Part shown: positions 38,212 through 46,281 of the stretch, piece after piece
Numbering within the stretch: position 1 is the stretch's first letter
How the letters are laid out: every line of letters starts with the position of its first letter
NCBI RefSeq assembly: GCF_026625645.1
Contig: NZ_CP113056.1
Location: 3,881,001 to 3,945,000 of the forward strand
Direction of reading: 5' to 3'
DNA from: Ancylobacter sp. SL191
Lineage (GTDB): Bacteria > Pseudomonadota > Alphaproteobacteria > Rhizobiales > Xanthobacteraceae
Length of the DNA stretch: 64,000 nucleotides
Translations under genes and position numbers: made by a program
Notes under the pieces: model-generated
The model's database searches: none
Seen by the model: the letters and a program-made list of their open reading frames with translations, nothing else
Told to the model about the DNA's origin: nothing

Positions 38212-40230
38212 ATGCGCAAGACTTTTGTCGTCGCGACCGCCGCCCTGCTCGTCGCTCTGGTCGGCGGCTACTTCGCGCTCGGCGCCATCGTGAACCATTT
38301 CGCCCGCCGGCAGGTGGACGCCCTGTTCGCCGATCTCGGCGCGGCGGGGATCGAGGCGCATCGCGGCGAGGTGCGCTTCGACCTGTTCAAGGGTCATTTC
38401 GAGATCGAAAATGTCTCCTTCACCTCGCCCGGCCAGGGCTCGCTGAAGCTGACCTCGCTGGTCGCCGACGGGCTGACCCGCCCGGATGACCGCCGCTTCA
38501 CCGCCCGGCAGATCGACATTCACGACCTCTCCTTCGACGGCCCGGCCCCGCTCGCGCCCATGGTCGACATCAGCTACCGCGCGCCGAAGATCGAGATCAC
38601 CGGCGTCGAGGGCCCGACCGTCGTCACCCCGGATGGCACCGAGCCGGCGCAGATCGCGCTCGCCGTGCTGGAGGCGCTGAAGGTGCAGCGCGTCGCCATC
38701 CCGGAATCGCTGGTCACCACCCGCTCAGGCACCGGCAATGACCGGCTGGAGACCGACGTCACCCATGGCGCGGTCGCGCTGGAGGACATCGCCGGCGGGC
38801 GCGTGGCGCGCGCCAGCATCGCACCCTCGCGCTTCACCGCGGGCGGCGCGCCGGCCAATGCCGCCACCGGCCGGGTCGGACGCGTCAGCATCGAGACCAT
38901 CGACGTCGCCGCCCTGCTGATCCTGCTCGACCCGCAGCGCCGCGCGCGGGAAGAAAACTACCGCACGCTCTACGGCACGGTGAAAGTCGACGGCTATGAG
39001 CTGAAGGCCGATAGCGGACTCACCCAGCGCTGGAGCACGATCGAGATCGCCGACGTCGCCATCCGCCCCTCGGCCATTCCCGCCGAGGAACTGCTGGCGA
39101 GCGGCCAGCGCATCCAGCAGCTTGCCGCCAAGGGCGAGCAGCCCGCGCCCGCCGAGATGGCCGCCATGCTCCGCGCAATGGCCGCCACCTATGATGGGCT
39201 GCGCATCCGCGCCATCGCATTCAAGGACATGACGGCGCTGGAGGCCGACGGCACCAAGGTGGAGCTCGCCGCGCTCACCGCCGGCCCGCTCAATGAGGGA
39301 AAGCTCGACAGCCTCGCCCTCGACCGGCTGAAGGGCACCGAGGCCGACGGCAGCAGCTTCCATCTCGACACGCTGAAAATCGGCGGGCTGCGGCCCGGCG
39401 CCATCATGGAACTCGCCGCCGACGCAGCCGAAAGCCCGGAGGCGACCCGCGACATCGCCTGGCTGATGCGGCTGTTCGGCATTGTCAGCAGCTTCACGCT
39501 GGAAGGCGCCGAGGCCCCCGTGGAGAAGGGCGGCGAACCGGTGGTGATCGACCGGGCGAGCCTGTCCTGGAGCGGGGAGACCGACGCCCTGCCGACCCGC
39601 ATGGCCGCCTCGCTGCGCGTGACCGGCCCCACCGCCGCCTTCGCCGCCGACAAGCCGGTCTTCGCGCTGGTGCCGGACGGCATGCAGCGCGCCAGCGTCG
39701 CGCTGGACATTGGTGGGGAGTGGAACGAGGCGGCGAGCACCCTCACCCTCGCCCCGCTCTATGCCGAGGTGTCGGATGCCTTCGCCCTCTCGGTGAAGCT
39801 GTCGCTGAGCGATGTCGATGACGCGCTGTTCTCGCCGCAGCCGGACGAGGCGCTGGCCGGCGCGCTCGGCGCGAGCCTCGCCGCGCTGGAGATCACCGTC
39901 TCCGATGCCGGCATCTATGAGCGCAAGCTGGAGGAAGCCGCCAAGCAGCAGGACATGGAGCCGGAGGCGCTGCGCCAGCTCCTCGCCGGCTTCGCCGAGC
40001 TGCTGCTGGCCCAGACGGTGGCCGACCGCCCGGACCTCGAGCCCGCCACGCAGGCGCTGGTCGCCTTCATCCAGAAGCCGCTCTCCACCCTCTCGCTGCG
40101 CATCACCCCCCGCCACGAGCAACTGCCGGTGATGACCATCGTCGAAGCCGTGGAATCCGGCGAACCGCTCGGCCTGATCGACGAAATCAACGTCCAGCTC
40201 ACCCAGCCTTTGAGCCCGGTGACGCCGTAG
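38212..40230 (+). CDS. Large exported or membrane-anchored protein of unknown function, AsmA/DUF945-like in style
   Basis: 672 residues. The first 25 residues (MRKTFVVATAALLVALVGGY) form an uncleaved-looking signal anchor. The rest is long, hydrophilic and strand-rich, with repeated statements of the type RFDLFKGHFEIENVSF and IDIHDLSFDGPAP that recall AsmA-like or YdgA/DUF945 proteins, but I cannot assign a family. No cysteines or enzyme motifs stand out. It is divergent from maeB and convergent with the molybdopterin oxidoreductase, with a REP-like element between. The ATG at 38212 is preferred over in-frame upstream sequence running from 38071 because it opens at the signal anchor. Confidence 0.75.
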   Translation: MRKTFVVATAALLVALVGGYFALGAIVNHFARRQVDALFADLGAAGIEAHRGEVRFDLFKGHFEIENVSFTSPGQGSLKLTSLVADGLTRPDDRRFTARQIDIHDLSFDGPAPLAPMVDISYRAPKIEITGVEGPTVVTPDGTEPAQIALAVLEALKVQRVAIPESLVTTRSGTGNDRLETDVTHGAVALEDIAGGRVARASIAPSRFTAGGAPANAATGRVGRVSIETIDVAALLILLDPQRRAREENYRTLYGTVKVDGYELKADSGLTQRWSTIEIADVAIRPSAIPAEELLASGQRIQQLAAKGEQPAPAEMAAMLRAMAATYDGLRIRAIAFKDMTALEADGTKVELAALTAGPLNEGKLDSLALDRLKGTEADGSSFHLDTLKIGGLRPGAIMELAADAAESPEATRDIAWLMRLFGIVSSFTLEGAEAPVEKGGEPVVIDRASLSWSGETDALPTRMAASLRVTGPTAAFAADKPVFALVPDGMQRASVALDIGGEWNEAASTLTLAPLYAEVSDAFALSVKLSLSDVDDALFSPQPDEALAGALGASLAALEITVSDAGIYERKLEEAAKQQDMEPEALRQLLAGFAELLLAQTVADRPDLEPATQALVAFIQKPLSTLSLRITPRHEQLPVMTIVEAVESGEPLGLIDEINVQLTQPLSPVTP

Positions 40231-40303
40231 GGAGCCGGGGAGACGCGGGTGTAAGGACGGAGCGATTCCGCGAGACGCAGCGTGCGAGGCCGCACCCTGT
40301 AAA

Positions 40304-40401
40304 CGTCATCCCGGCCGAAGCGCAGCGGAGAGCCGGGATCGCGACCCGCTCTTACTGGAGCAAGCGATCCCGGATCGGCCTTCAACCGTCCGGGATGACG
40401 G
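40304..40401. repeat. REP-like palindromic element, copy 2 (inverted)
   Basis: About 98 bp from CGTCATCCCGGCC to CGGGATGACGG. Inner blocks GCGGAGAGCCGGGATCGCG and CGATCCCGGATCGGCC are the reverse complement of those in copy 1, so it lies in the opposite orientation. It sits between the convergent genes ending at 40230 and 40418. Confidence 0.85.
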
Positions 40402-40417
40402 TGCGAGGGACGTCCCC

Positions 40418-42580
40418 TCACCCGCGCGCGATGCGGACGCGGTTGTCGTGGAAGGCGGCGCCGCCGACGGGGGCGACGGGGTCGGCGCCGGTCAGGCTGT
40501 TGATGCCCTGCCCGCCCGCATGGGCGCGGTTGGGCCAGATCGATTCCGCCACCACCACGCCGCGCCGCAGCCCGTCGAAGATCTGCACATGCAGCAGCAC
40601 CTCGCCGCGCGCGCTGGTGACGCGGGCGAGATCGCCCGTGGCGAGGCCGAGCGCCGCCGCGTCCTCCGGGTGGATCATCAGCTCGGGCCGCTTCTCGCGC
40701 GCGACCGAGCTCGGCGTCTCCGTGAAGGTCGAGTTGAGGAAGGTCCGCGCCGGCGAGGTTACCAGCCGGAACGGGTACGCCTCATTCGCTTCCTCGATGA
40801 CCGCCCAATGGTCCGGCCATTCCGGCATCTGGGTGTACGGCCCCATCTTGGCCGGGGCGGCATAGGGCACCTTGGCCCAGTTGGGCTTGAGGCGGAACTT
40901 GCCGTCCGGCCAGTTGAAGCCTTTGAGGTAATGCGCCGTGGCGAAATCCGGCTGCACGTCGAGGAAGCGCTTGTCCTCCAGCTCCTCGAGCGTGCCACGC
41001 CCGGTCGCCTGCAGCGTCCAGTCGATGATCTCCCGCGGGTTCATCGCGAAGCCGCGATGCTCCGCCCCGAGCCGGCCGGCGAGCGCGCCGATGACCTCGT
41101 GATTGGAGCGGCACTCGCCGGGCGGCTCGACCAGCTTGGGGCCGAGGATGACATATTGGTTGCCGCCGCCCTGATAGAGGTCGTCATGCTCGGTGAACAT
41201 GGTCGCCGGCAGCACGATGTCCGCCATCGCCGCCGTCTCGGTCATGAACTGCTCATGCACCGCGAGGAACAGATCCTCGCGCGCGAACCCCGCCCGCACC
41301 CGCGCCTGATCGGGCGCGACCGAGACCGGGTTGGTGTTCTGAATGAGCATGGCTGTGACGGGAGGCCCACCCGCCAGCGCCTCGGCGTCGCCCGTCAGGA
41401 TCGCGCCGATGCGCGACTGGTCGAGTTGGCGGCCCGGACGGGGGCGCGACTCACTGGCCACATCGGCCTGACCGTTCACCTCACTGGCCTGACTGGTCAC
41501 CCCATCGGACCGGGGGGTGAGCAGATCCAGGCCCTCGATCAGCGTCTTGTTCCAACGGTAGATCGCCGAATTGGTGTGGAAGGCGCCGCCACCCTCATGC
41601 TGCCAGGCGCCGGTCACGGTCGGGATGCAGGTGACCGCGTGCATCGCCACCGCGCCGTTGCGCGAGCGGGTAAAACCATACCCGGCGCGGATGAAGGTCT
41701 TCGCCGTGCGGCCGATCGCGTGGGCGAAGGCCTCGATCTCGGCGGCCGGCAGGCCGGTGATGGCTTCCGCCCATTGCGGCGTGCGATCCTGGAGATGGGC
41801 TTCAAGACCGGCAGGATCGTCAGCGAAATCAGCGAGATAGGCGCGGTCGGCGAGATTGTCGCGGAACAGCACATGCATGATCGCGCAGGCGAGCGCGGCA
41901 TCGGTGCCCGGCCGGATCAGCACGGGGATGTCTGCCTGCTCCATGGTCGGCGAGCGGTATACATCCACCACCGCGATCTTCGCGCCGCGCTCCTTGCGGG
42001 CGCGGATGGCGTGGGTCATCACATTGACCTGCGTCGCCACGGGGTTGGTGCCCCAGATCACCACCAGGTCGGCCTTGGCGATCTCGCGCGGGTCCGGCCC
42101 GGCGAGACGACCGGTGCCGGCCATGAAGCCGCTCCACGCCGGATTGACACAAATCGTTGAGAAGAAACGCGAATAGCCCATCGCATGGGTCAGCCGGTTG
42201 ATGCCGTCGCGCATCACCAGCCCCATCGTGCCGGCATAATAATACGGCCAGACGGTCTCCGGTCCGTGCATCCGGGCGGCCCTATCGAAACGATCGGCGA
42301 TCTCGTCCAGCGCCTCGTCCCACCCTATCGGGGCGAAACGCCCCTCCCCCTTGGCGCCGATGCGGCGCAAAGGCTGGGTCAGACGGCCGGGATGATGCGC
42401 GCGCTCAGAGTATCTGGCTACCTTCGCGCAGATGACGCCGGCGGTGTAGCTGTTGTCGCGCGAGCCACGCACCCGGCCGATGCGCCCGCCGGAGATGTCG
42501 ATCTCCAGCGCGCAGGTCGACGGGCAGTCATGCGGGCAGGCGGAATAGCCGGTGTGGCTGGGCAGGCTGTGCTGATTCAT
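40418..42580 (-). CDS. Molybdopterin-dependent oxidoreductase (DMSO reductase family)
   Basis: 720 residues. The N-terminal [4Fe-4S] site is C15-x3-C19-x3-C23 with the fourth ligand C51 (VICAKVAR). Then follow the molybdopterin domains (NPAWSGFMAGTGR, WGTNPVATQVNVM, NTNPVSVAPDQARV) and a C-terminal dinucleotide-binding domain (HPEDAAALGLATGDLARVTS). No Tat or Sec signal is seen, so it is probably cytosolic; the electron acceptor and substrate are unknown. An extra, poorly conserved-looking segment lies around residues 355-380 (41440-41522), built from a short DNA repeat. The start codon at 42580 is directly preceded by a terminator-like hairpin. Confidence 0.9.
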   Translation of the reverse strand: MNQHSLPSHTGYSACPHDCPSTCALEIDISGGRIGRVRGSRDNSYTAGVICAKVARYSERAHHPGRLTQPLRRIGAKGEGRFAPIGWDEALDEIADRFDRAARMHGPETVWPYYYAGTMGLVMRDGINRLTHAMGYSRFFSTICVNPAWSGFMAGTGRLAGPDPREIAKADLVVIWGTNPVATQVNVMTHAIRARKERGAKIAVVDVYRSPTMEQADIPVLIRPGTDAALACAIMHVLFRDNLADRAYLADFADDPAGLEAHLQDRTPQWAEAITGLPAAEIEAFAHAIGRTAKTFIRAGYGFTRSRNGAVAMHAVTCIPTVTGAWQHEGGGAFHTNSAIYRWNKTLIEGLDLLTPRSDGVTSQASEVNGQADVASESRPRPGRQLDQSRIGAILTGDAEALAGGPPVTAMLIQNTNPVSVAPDQARVRAGFAREDLFLAVHEQFMTETAAMADIVLPATMFTEHDDLYQGGGNQYVILGPKLVEPPGECRSNHEVIGALAGRLGAEHRGFAMNPREIIDWTLQATGRGTLEELEDKRFLDVQPDFATAHYLKGFNWPDGKFRLKPNWAKVPYAAPAKMGPYTQMPEWPDHWAVIEEANEAYPFRLVTSPARTFLNSTFTETPSSVAREKRPELMIHPEDAAALGLATGDLARVTSARGEVLLHVQIFDGLRRGVVVAESIWPNRAHAGGQGINSLTGADPVAPVGGAAFHDNRVRIARG
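41450..41489. repeat. Short direct repeat inside the molybdopterin oxidoreductase gene
   Basis: CTCACTGGCC occurs at 41450-41459 and again at 41480-41489, exactly 30 bp apart, so the reading frame is kept. The flanking stretch to about 41520 is also built of related GGCC, GTCAC and CATCGG pieces. Confidence 0.7.
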
Positions 42581-42581
42581 G

Positions 42582-42616
42582 AAAAAGGCGCTCCGCCAGC
42601 ATCCTAGCGGAGCGCC
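42582..42616 (-). terminator. Terminator hairpin of terC (42659-43408) abutting the next start codon
   Basis: Perfect 10-bp stem GGCGCTCCGC / GCGGAGCGCC (42587-42596 with 42607-42616), 10-base loop. Read on the minus strand it ends in TTTTTC followed at once by the ATG of the molybdopterin oxidoreductase. The only GGAG near that start is inside the stem. A second small hairpin GGCGTT/AACGCC lies at 42633-42649, just behind the terC stop. Confidence 0.85.
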
Positions 42617-42658
42617 CCATCTTTTTACATCACGGCGTTAGGCCAACGCCGCAAAGGC

Positions 42659-43408
42659 TCAGTGCGAGCCGACCGCCGCCGCCGAACGGCGGTTCTTCAC
42701 GATCCAGCCAAAAGCCAGCACGAAGGCCGCGCCGACCACAGCCGCGAGATAATGCGGCAGCGGGGCCGGCTTGAGACCCACCGGATCCTCGGGATCGGCG
42801 ATGGTCTCGACCAGGTTCGGGCCCAGGCCCTGCATGGTTTCCAGCACGATCTTGTCGCTGACCAGCATTTCGCCGGCGATCCAGCCGAGCAGCGCCGCGC
42901 CGAACCAGATGAGGATCGGGAAGCGCGAGATCAGCTTCAGGATGAGCTGCGAGCCGAAGATGATCAGCGGGATGGTGAGCAGCAGGCCGAAGATGAACAG
43001 CTCGGCATGGCCACGGGCGGCGGCGGCGATGGCGACGACATTGTCGAGGCTCATCACGGCGTCGGCGATGGCGATGGTGCGCACGGCCTTCCACAGGCTG
43101 TCCGCGCCCTCGACATGGTGCCCCTCGCCACCCTCGTCGAGCACGAGCTTGATGGCGATCCAGAACAGCAGCAGGCCACCGACAACCTTCAGCAGCGGCA
43201 CGCCAAGCATGTAGGACACGACCAGCGCGAAGATGATGCGCAGGCCGACCGCCGCACCGGCGCCGAGCAGGATGCCCCATTTGCGCTGCTTCTCCGGCAG
43301 CGAGCGGCAGGCCAGCGCGATGACGACGGCATTGTCGCCGGACAGCAACAGGTCGATCCAGATGATTTGCAGCAGAGCTACCCAGAAGATAGGGCTTGAA
43401 AAATCCAT
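42659..43408 (-). CDS. TerC family integral membrane protein (first of two)
   Basis: 249 residues with about seven hydrophobic segments. The TerC signature LLSGDNAVVIALACRSLP lies near residue 20 and a second DNVVAIAAAARG motif near 130, both with acidic residues in the membrane as in TerC/Alx/MntX proteins. These proteins are linked to metal (Mn2+, tellurite) export and to loading metals on exoenzymes; the substrate here is unknown. It lies downstream of a close paralogue but with its own 155-bp upstream region containing an 11-bp inverted repeat and the paralogue's terminator, so it may be controlled separately. Confidence 0.92.
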   Translation of the reverse strand: MDFSSPIFWVALLQIIWIDLLLSGDNAVVIALACRSLPEKQRKWGILLGAGAAVGLRIIFALVVSYMLGVPLLKVVGGLLLFWIAIKLVLDEGGEGHHVEGADSLWKAVRTIAIADAVMSLDNVVAIAAAARGHAELFIFGLLLTIPLIIFGSQLILKLISRFPILIWFGAALLGWIAGEMLVSDKIVLETMQGLGPNLVETIADPEDPVGLKPAPLPHYLAAVVGAAFVLAFGWIVKNRRSAAAVGSH

Positions 43409-43459
43409 AGGTCCTCTCCGGTCGTCGAGAATTCGAAATCAGCGTGAACCGGACCCTCC

Positions 43460-43489
43460 ATCTGGCATACCTTGTTATGTATGCCAGAT
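43460..43489. promoter_or_regulatory. Perfect 11-bp inverted repeat upstream of terC
   Basis: ATCTGGCATAC (43460-43470) and GTATGCCAGAT (43479-43489) are exact reverse complements around the 8-base centre CTTGTTAT. It lies 52 bp upstream of the terC start at 43408. The short AT-rich centre and lack of a T run favour an operator or leader hairpin over a terminator. Confidence 0.6.
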
Positions 43490-43506
43490 TTCACCCCTGA
43501 AACTGA

Positions 43507-43539
43507 AAGCGCCCGCGACGGATGAGGTCGCGGGCGCTT
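43507..43539 (-). terminator. Hairpin after the second terC gene
   Basis: Perfect 13-bp stem AAGCGCCCGCGAC / GTCGCGGGCGCTT with a 7-base loop, 25 bp beyond the stop of the gene at 43564-44268. On the minus strand TTTCAGTTTC follows, a loose U-rich tail. Confidence 0.75.
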
Positions 43540-43563
43540 CAGGGAGGGAACCCGGTTAGGTCA

Positions 43564-44268
43564 TCAGGCGTGCGTCCCGGAAGAATGCGCCCCGCGACGC
43601 AGGCGCGTCAGGGCCCAGCCGAGCGCCAGCACAACCACCGCGCCCGCAGCTGCAGCGGCGTATTCGTAGTGGTGGACGACAGCCTCACCGAAGTAATCCA
43701 ACACCTTCACGTCGGAGACGAACATCTCGCCCGCGACCCAGCCGAGCAGGGCCGCACCAGCCCAGACCAGGAAGGGGAAGCGCGCCAGCAGGCCCATGAT
43801 GAGCGCCGCGCCGGCGATGATCATCGGGATGGAGATGACGAGGCCGATGATGATGAGCGTCCAGTCGCCATCGGCGACGGCGGCGATGGCGACGACATTG
43901 TCGAGGCTCATCACAAGGTCGGCGACCGCGATGGTGCCAACGGCGCGCCACAGGCTGTCATGCGCGGCCACGCCGCCCTCTTCGCCTTCCGCCTCCGGCA
44001 CGACGAGATCGACGGCGATGTACATCAGCGCCAGCGAGCCGACGATGCGCAGCCAGGGCAGACCGAGCAGCACGGCAATGATGGCGGTGAAGACGATGCG
44101 CATGCCAACGGCGACACCCGCGCCGAGAATCATGCCCGTGCGGCGCATCTTGTCGGGGAGCGACCGACACGCCATGGCGATAACGACGGCGTTGTCGCCG
44201 GACAGCAGCACGTTGATCCAGATGATCTTCATCAGTGCCAGCCAGAAAAGCGGCTCAAGATAATTCAT
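43564..44268 (-). CDS. TerC family integral membrane protein (second of two)
   Basis: 234-residue paralogue of the preceding TerC gene, sharing LLSGDNAVVIAMACRSLPDK near the start and VMSLDNVVAIAAVADG in the middle, with the same run of membrane segments. Sequence differs enough to suggest an old duplication. The frame runs up to 44571, but MNYLEPLFWLALMK at 44268 aligns with the first copy's start. Its upstream region is strongly structured (see 44269-44574). Function, as for the other copy, is probably metal-related transport. Confidence 0.92.
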   Translation of the reverse strand: MNYLEPLFWLALMKIIWINVLLSGDNAVVIAMACRSLPDKMRRTGMILGAGVAVGMRIVFTAIIAVLLGLPWLRIVGSLALMYIAVDLVVPEAEGEEGGVAAHDSLWRAVGTIAVADLVMSLDNVVAIAAVADGDWTLIIIGLVISIPMIIAGAALIMGLLARFPFLVWAGAALLGWVAGEMFVSDVKVLDYFGEAVVHHYEYAAAAAGAVVVLALGWALTRLRRGAHSSGTHA

Positions 44269-44574
44269 TATGGTTCCCTCACCTCGTTCCGCGCGCGGAC
44301 GAGACTCTCTTGATTGGTTCAAGCGGCGTTGGCGCGCCGTGCAAAGGTGAGGCAAGAGGAGGTGGCTCCGGCGGGCCCACTCCCGGGCGCTCTTGGCGCG
44401 CCAAATCGGCTTTCCCCGCTGCGGGCCACTTCTCCTGTGGCCGGACCCCCGCAGCGCCCATGAGTGGGAACATACATAATAATCTATGCGCCCGCCAACC
44501 CCTTCTGCACCATTTCGTGAGTTAATTGAGTTGATGATGCTGCAGGCGCTCATGTTTACGCTGCCGCGCACAAG
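44269..44574. other. Structured leader/promoter region of the second terC gene
   Basis: 306 bp without a gene. On the minus strand an AT-rich stretch around 44471-44486 (TATTAT) could be the promoter. Directly downstream, nested stems can form: CTGCGGG/CCCGCAG (44419-44425, 44448-44454) enclosing GGCCAC/GTGGCC, all within GGGCGCT/AGCGCCC (44385-44391, 44453-44459). The GGGGAGTAG loop of the Mn2+ (yybP-ykoY) riboswitch is not present. Confidence 0.5.
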
Positions 44575-44606
44575 AAAAGCCCCGCCCGGTTGCCCGGACG
44601 GGGCCT
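44574..44606 (-). terminator. Terminator of ndk
   Basis: GGCCCCGTCCGGG / CCCGGGCGGGGC-type stem (GCCCCGCCCGG and CCGGACGGGGC on the plus strand, 44579-44604) with a short loop; on the minus strand it runs into CTTTTCTTG. It lies 35 bp beyond the ndk stop codon. Confidence 0.88.
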
Positions 44607-44639
44607 GAACTCAGCGTAATCAGCTGCGAAGACTGAGGA

Positions 44640-45062
44640 TCAGCCGACGATCTCGTTGCCCGCGAAGAACTGGGCGATCTCGATCGCGGCGTTCTCGAGG
44701 CTGTCCGAACCGTGGGCCGAGTTCTCACCGACGGAGAGGGCGAAGTCCTTGCGGATGGTGCCCTCGGCGGCGTTGGCCGGGTTGGTGGCGCCCATCACGT
44801 CGCGGTACTTGGCAACCGCGCCTTCGCCTTCCAGCACCTGCACGACGATCGGGCCGGAGATCATGAAGTCCACGAGCTCACCGAAGAAGGGGCGCTCCTT
44901 GTGGACGGCGTAGAAGGTCTCGGCCTGAGCGCGGGTGAGCAGGATGCGCTTCTGCGCGATGATGCGCAGGCCGGCCTTCTCGATATAGGCGTTGATGGCG
45001 CCCGTCAGGTTGCGCTGGGTCGCGTCGGGCTTGAGGATCGAAAAGGTGCGCTCGAGCGCCAT
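44640..45062 (-). CDS. ndk: Nucleoside diphosphate kinase
   Basis: Transfers the gamma-phosphate from ATP to other (d)NDPs through a phospho-histidine. The 140-residue protein starts [19 protein letters not shown] and carries the active-site motif NSAHGSDS with H117. Length is standard. The frame is open to 45491, but the ATG at 45062 has AAGGAAGACGACC upstream and matches the family. It is monocistronic with its own terminator. Confidence 0.98.
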   Translation of the reverse strand: MALERTFSILKPDATQRNLTGAINAYIEKAGLRIIAQKRILLTRAQAETFYAVHKERPFFGELVDFMISGPIVVQVLEGEGAVAKYRDVMGATNPANAAEGTIRKDFALSVGENSAHGSDSLENAAIEIAQFFAGNEIVG

Positions 45063-45369
45063 GGTCGTCTTCCTTGAAAGTGTGGGGAATGCGTGATCGA
45101 GGCGGCTTATAGCGGGGGCTCCCGGTCCCGACAAGACGCCCGGCGCATCATGGCGCGCCGCCATGCCAAGGCTCCTTTTGGCTGCCGGGCGGGACAGCCC
45201 GTATCGAGGCCCCGCGCCCGTCAAAAAAGACCGCGGAATGGGCTGGAACACAGCTGCGTGCACCGACGAAAGTTCCGGGCGTTCGCGGCTTGTGGGAAAG
45301 GAGGGTGAGGCGCATCTGTTCGGCGCCAAGGCCAGATCCTTCCCGCCCCATGCCCCGAAAGCCCGCGTG
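45063..45369. other. Divergent region between ndk and a small-protein gene
   Basis: 307 bp. Nothing certain beyond the ndk ribosome site (GGAAG). A small dyad CATGGCG/CGCCATG lies at 45149-45165. A weak purine-rich GGAAAGGAGGG stretch at 45294-45304 is too far from the 45370 start to be its ribosome site. Confidence 0.4.
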
Positions 45370-45606
45370 ATGACGAAGTATGCGTTCCCTGTGCTTGGCG
45401 CCCTCCTGCTGCTGGGCGGCGCCCTGCTCCTCCCGCGTTTGACCTCGGCGGGAGCCAGCGCCGGTACGGGCGCGCCGGCCATCACGACCAAGGAGCAGAC
45501 CGAGCCGCAGCCGCCCGGCTACCGGAGCTGCTACCAGGAGCGCAGCTTTATCGCCTCCGGCACGCCGCGGTTCGAAACCCGGCGCCGTTGCGTATTCGAC
45601 GAGTAA
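45370..45606 (+). CDS. Small exported or membrane-anchored protein, function unknown
   Basis: 78 residues. [20 protein letters not shown] is a hydrophobic N-terminal segment (signal peptide or anchor), followed by an Ala/Gly/Pro-rich linker and a short C-terminal part with two cysteines (SCYQERS, RRCVFDE) that could form a disulfide. The reading frame is open further upstream; the ATG at 45370 is chosen because the hydrophobic segment follows directly. A GTG at 45367 is also possible. No family recognised; gene status is likely but not certain. Confidence 0.55.
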   Translation: MTKYAFPVLGALLLLGGALLLPRLTSAGASAGTGAPAITTKEQTEPQPPGYRSCYQERSFIASGTPRFETRRRCVFDE

Positions 45607-45884
45607 TCGCGCTTCACGACTTCATGATCGATCCTTGGAACCTTCTGCCCCGTACCCACGTTAAGTCACCGTTAACGAAGCGCATGAGGCCACCACGGAT
45701 GAACGAAGGCGTCGTTGTTCGTTCTCTTCAGCCAGCCGTCCAACGCGGCCGGCAGCGGCCTCGTGTGCGAGGAAAATGTGCCGAGGTACGGCGTCACAGT
45801 GAGCGTAACCCCGTGAGTTCTTGGGAAGGCGTGCGTTTCTAACGGTCCGGTGGCTGCTCCACCGGGAGGTGGAAGGAGCCGGAT

Positions 45885-46103
45885 ATGTTGAAAACCGTGA
45901 TGATCAGTGCTGTTGCGGCGGTCATGGGCTTCAGCGCTCTGTATGTGGGCGCGGCCTCGGCCACCGGTTACTTCAAGCGTCAGCCGCAGGTGGCGACGGT
46001 CGATATTCCGACCGAACCGGTTGCGGGTGATTGCGTGATGCAGACGCGCTGGATGAGCGACGCGGGCCGTATGGTCCAGGTCGAGCGCCCGGTCTGCTAC
46101 TGA
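45885..46103 (+). CDS. Small exported protein with two cysteines, function unknown
   Basis: 72 residues. MLKTVMISAVAAVMGFSALY continues to ASA-TGYFKR and looks like a cleavable signal peptide (cleavage near residue 26). The mature part of about 46 residues has two cysteines (VAGDCVMQ and RPVCY at the very end), likely a disulfide. A strong AAGGAG ribosome site lies 8 bases before the ATG and a strong terminator follows 60 bp after the stop, so this is a real, separately transcribed gene. It resembles in plan, not clearly in sequence, the small gene at 45370. Confidence 0.78.
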   Translation: MLKTVMISAVAAVMGFSALYVGAASATGYFKRQPQVATVDIPTEPVAGDCVMQTRWMSDAGRMVQVERPVCY

Positions 46104-46163
46104 GATTTCAGGAATAGGCTCGCGGCATCCCCCACTCCCCCAAGCCCCGACGCGAGCCCATAC

Positions 46164-46204
46164 GCCCCGGCTCCTCCCCCCAAGGAGCCGGGGCATTCTT
46201 TTTA
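46164..46204 (+). terminator. Terminator of the small exported protein gene
   Basis: Perfect 11-bp stem GCCCCGGCTCC / GGAGCCGGGGC (46164-46174 with 46184-46194), 9-base loop, followed by ATTCTTTTT. Confidence 0.93.
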
Positions 46205-46281
46205 CCCACGCCCCCGCGCGAAGATGAACACCGGCCAACGGCGCGTTCAGCCACCGTTGCAGCTGGCTTTGTCATGGTGAC

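Noticed and set aside
44269..44574. Manganese (yybP-ykoY) riboswitch upstream of the second terC gene
   Set aside because: TerC genes often carry it, and GGGGAAAGCCGATTT on the minus strand looks faintly similar, but the diagnostic GGGGAGTAG loop and its partner loop are not there. Only a generic structured leader is reported.
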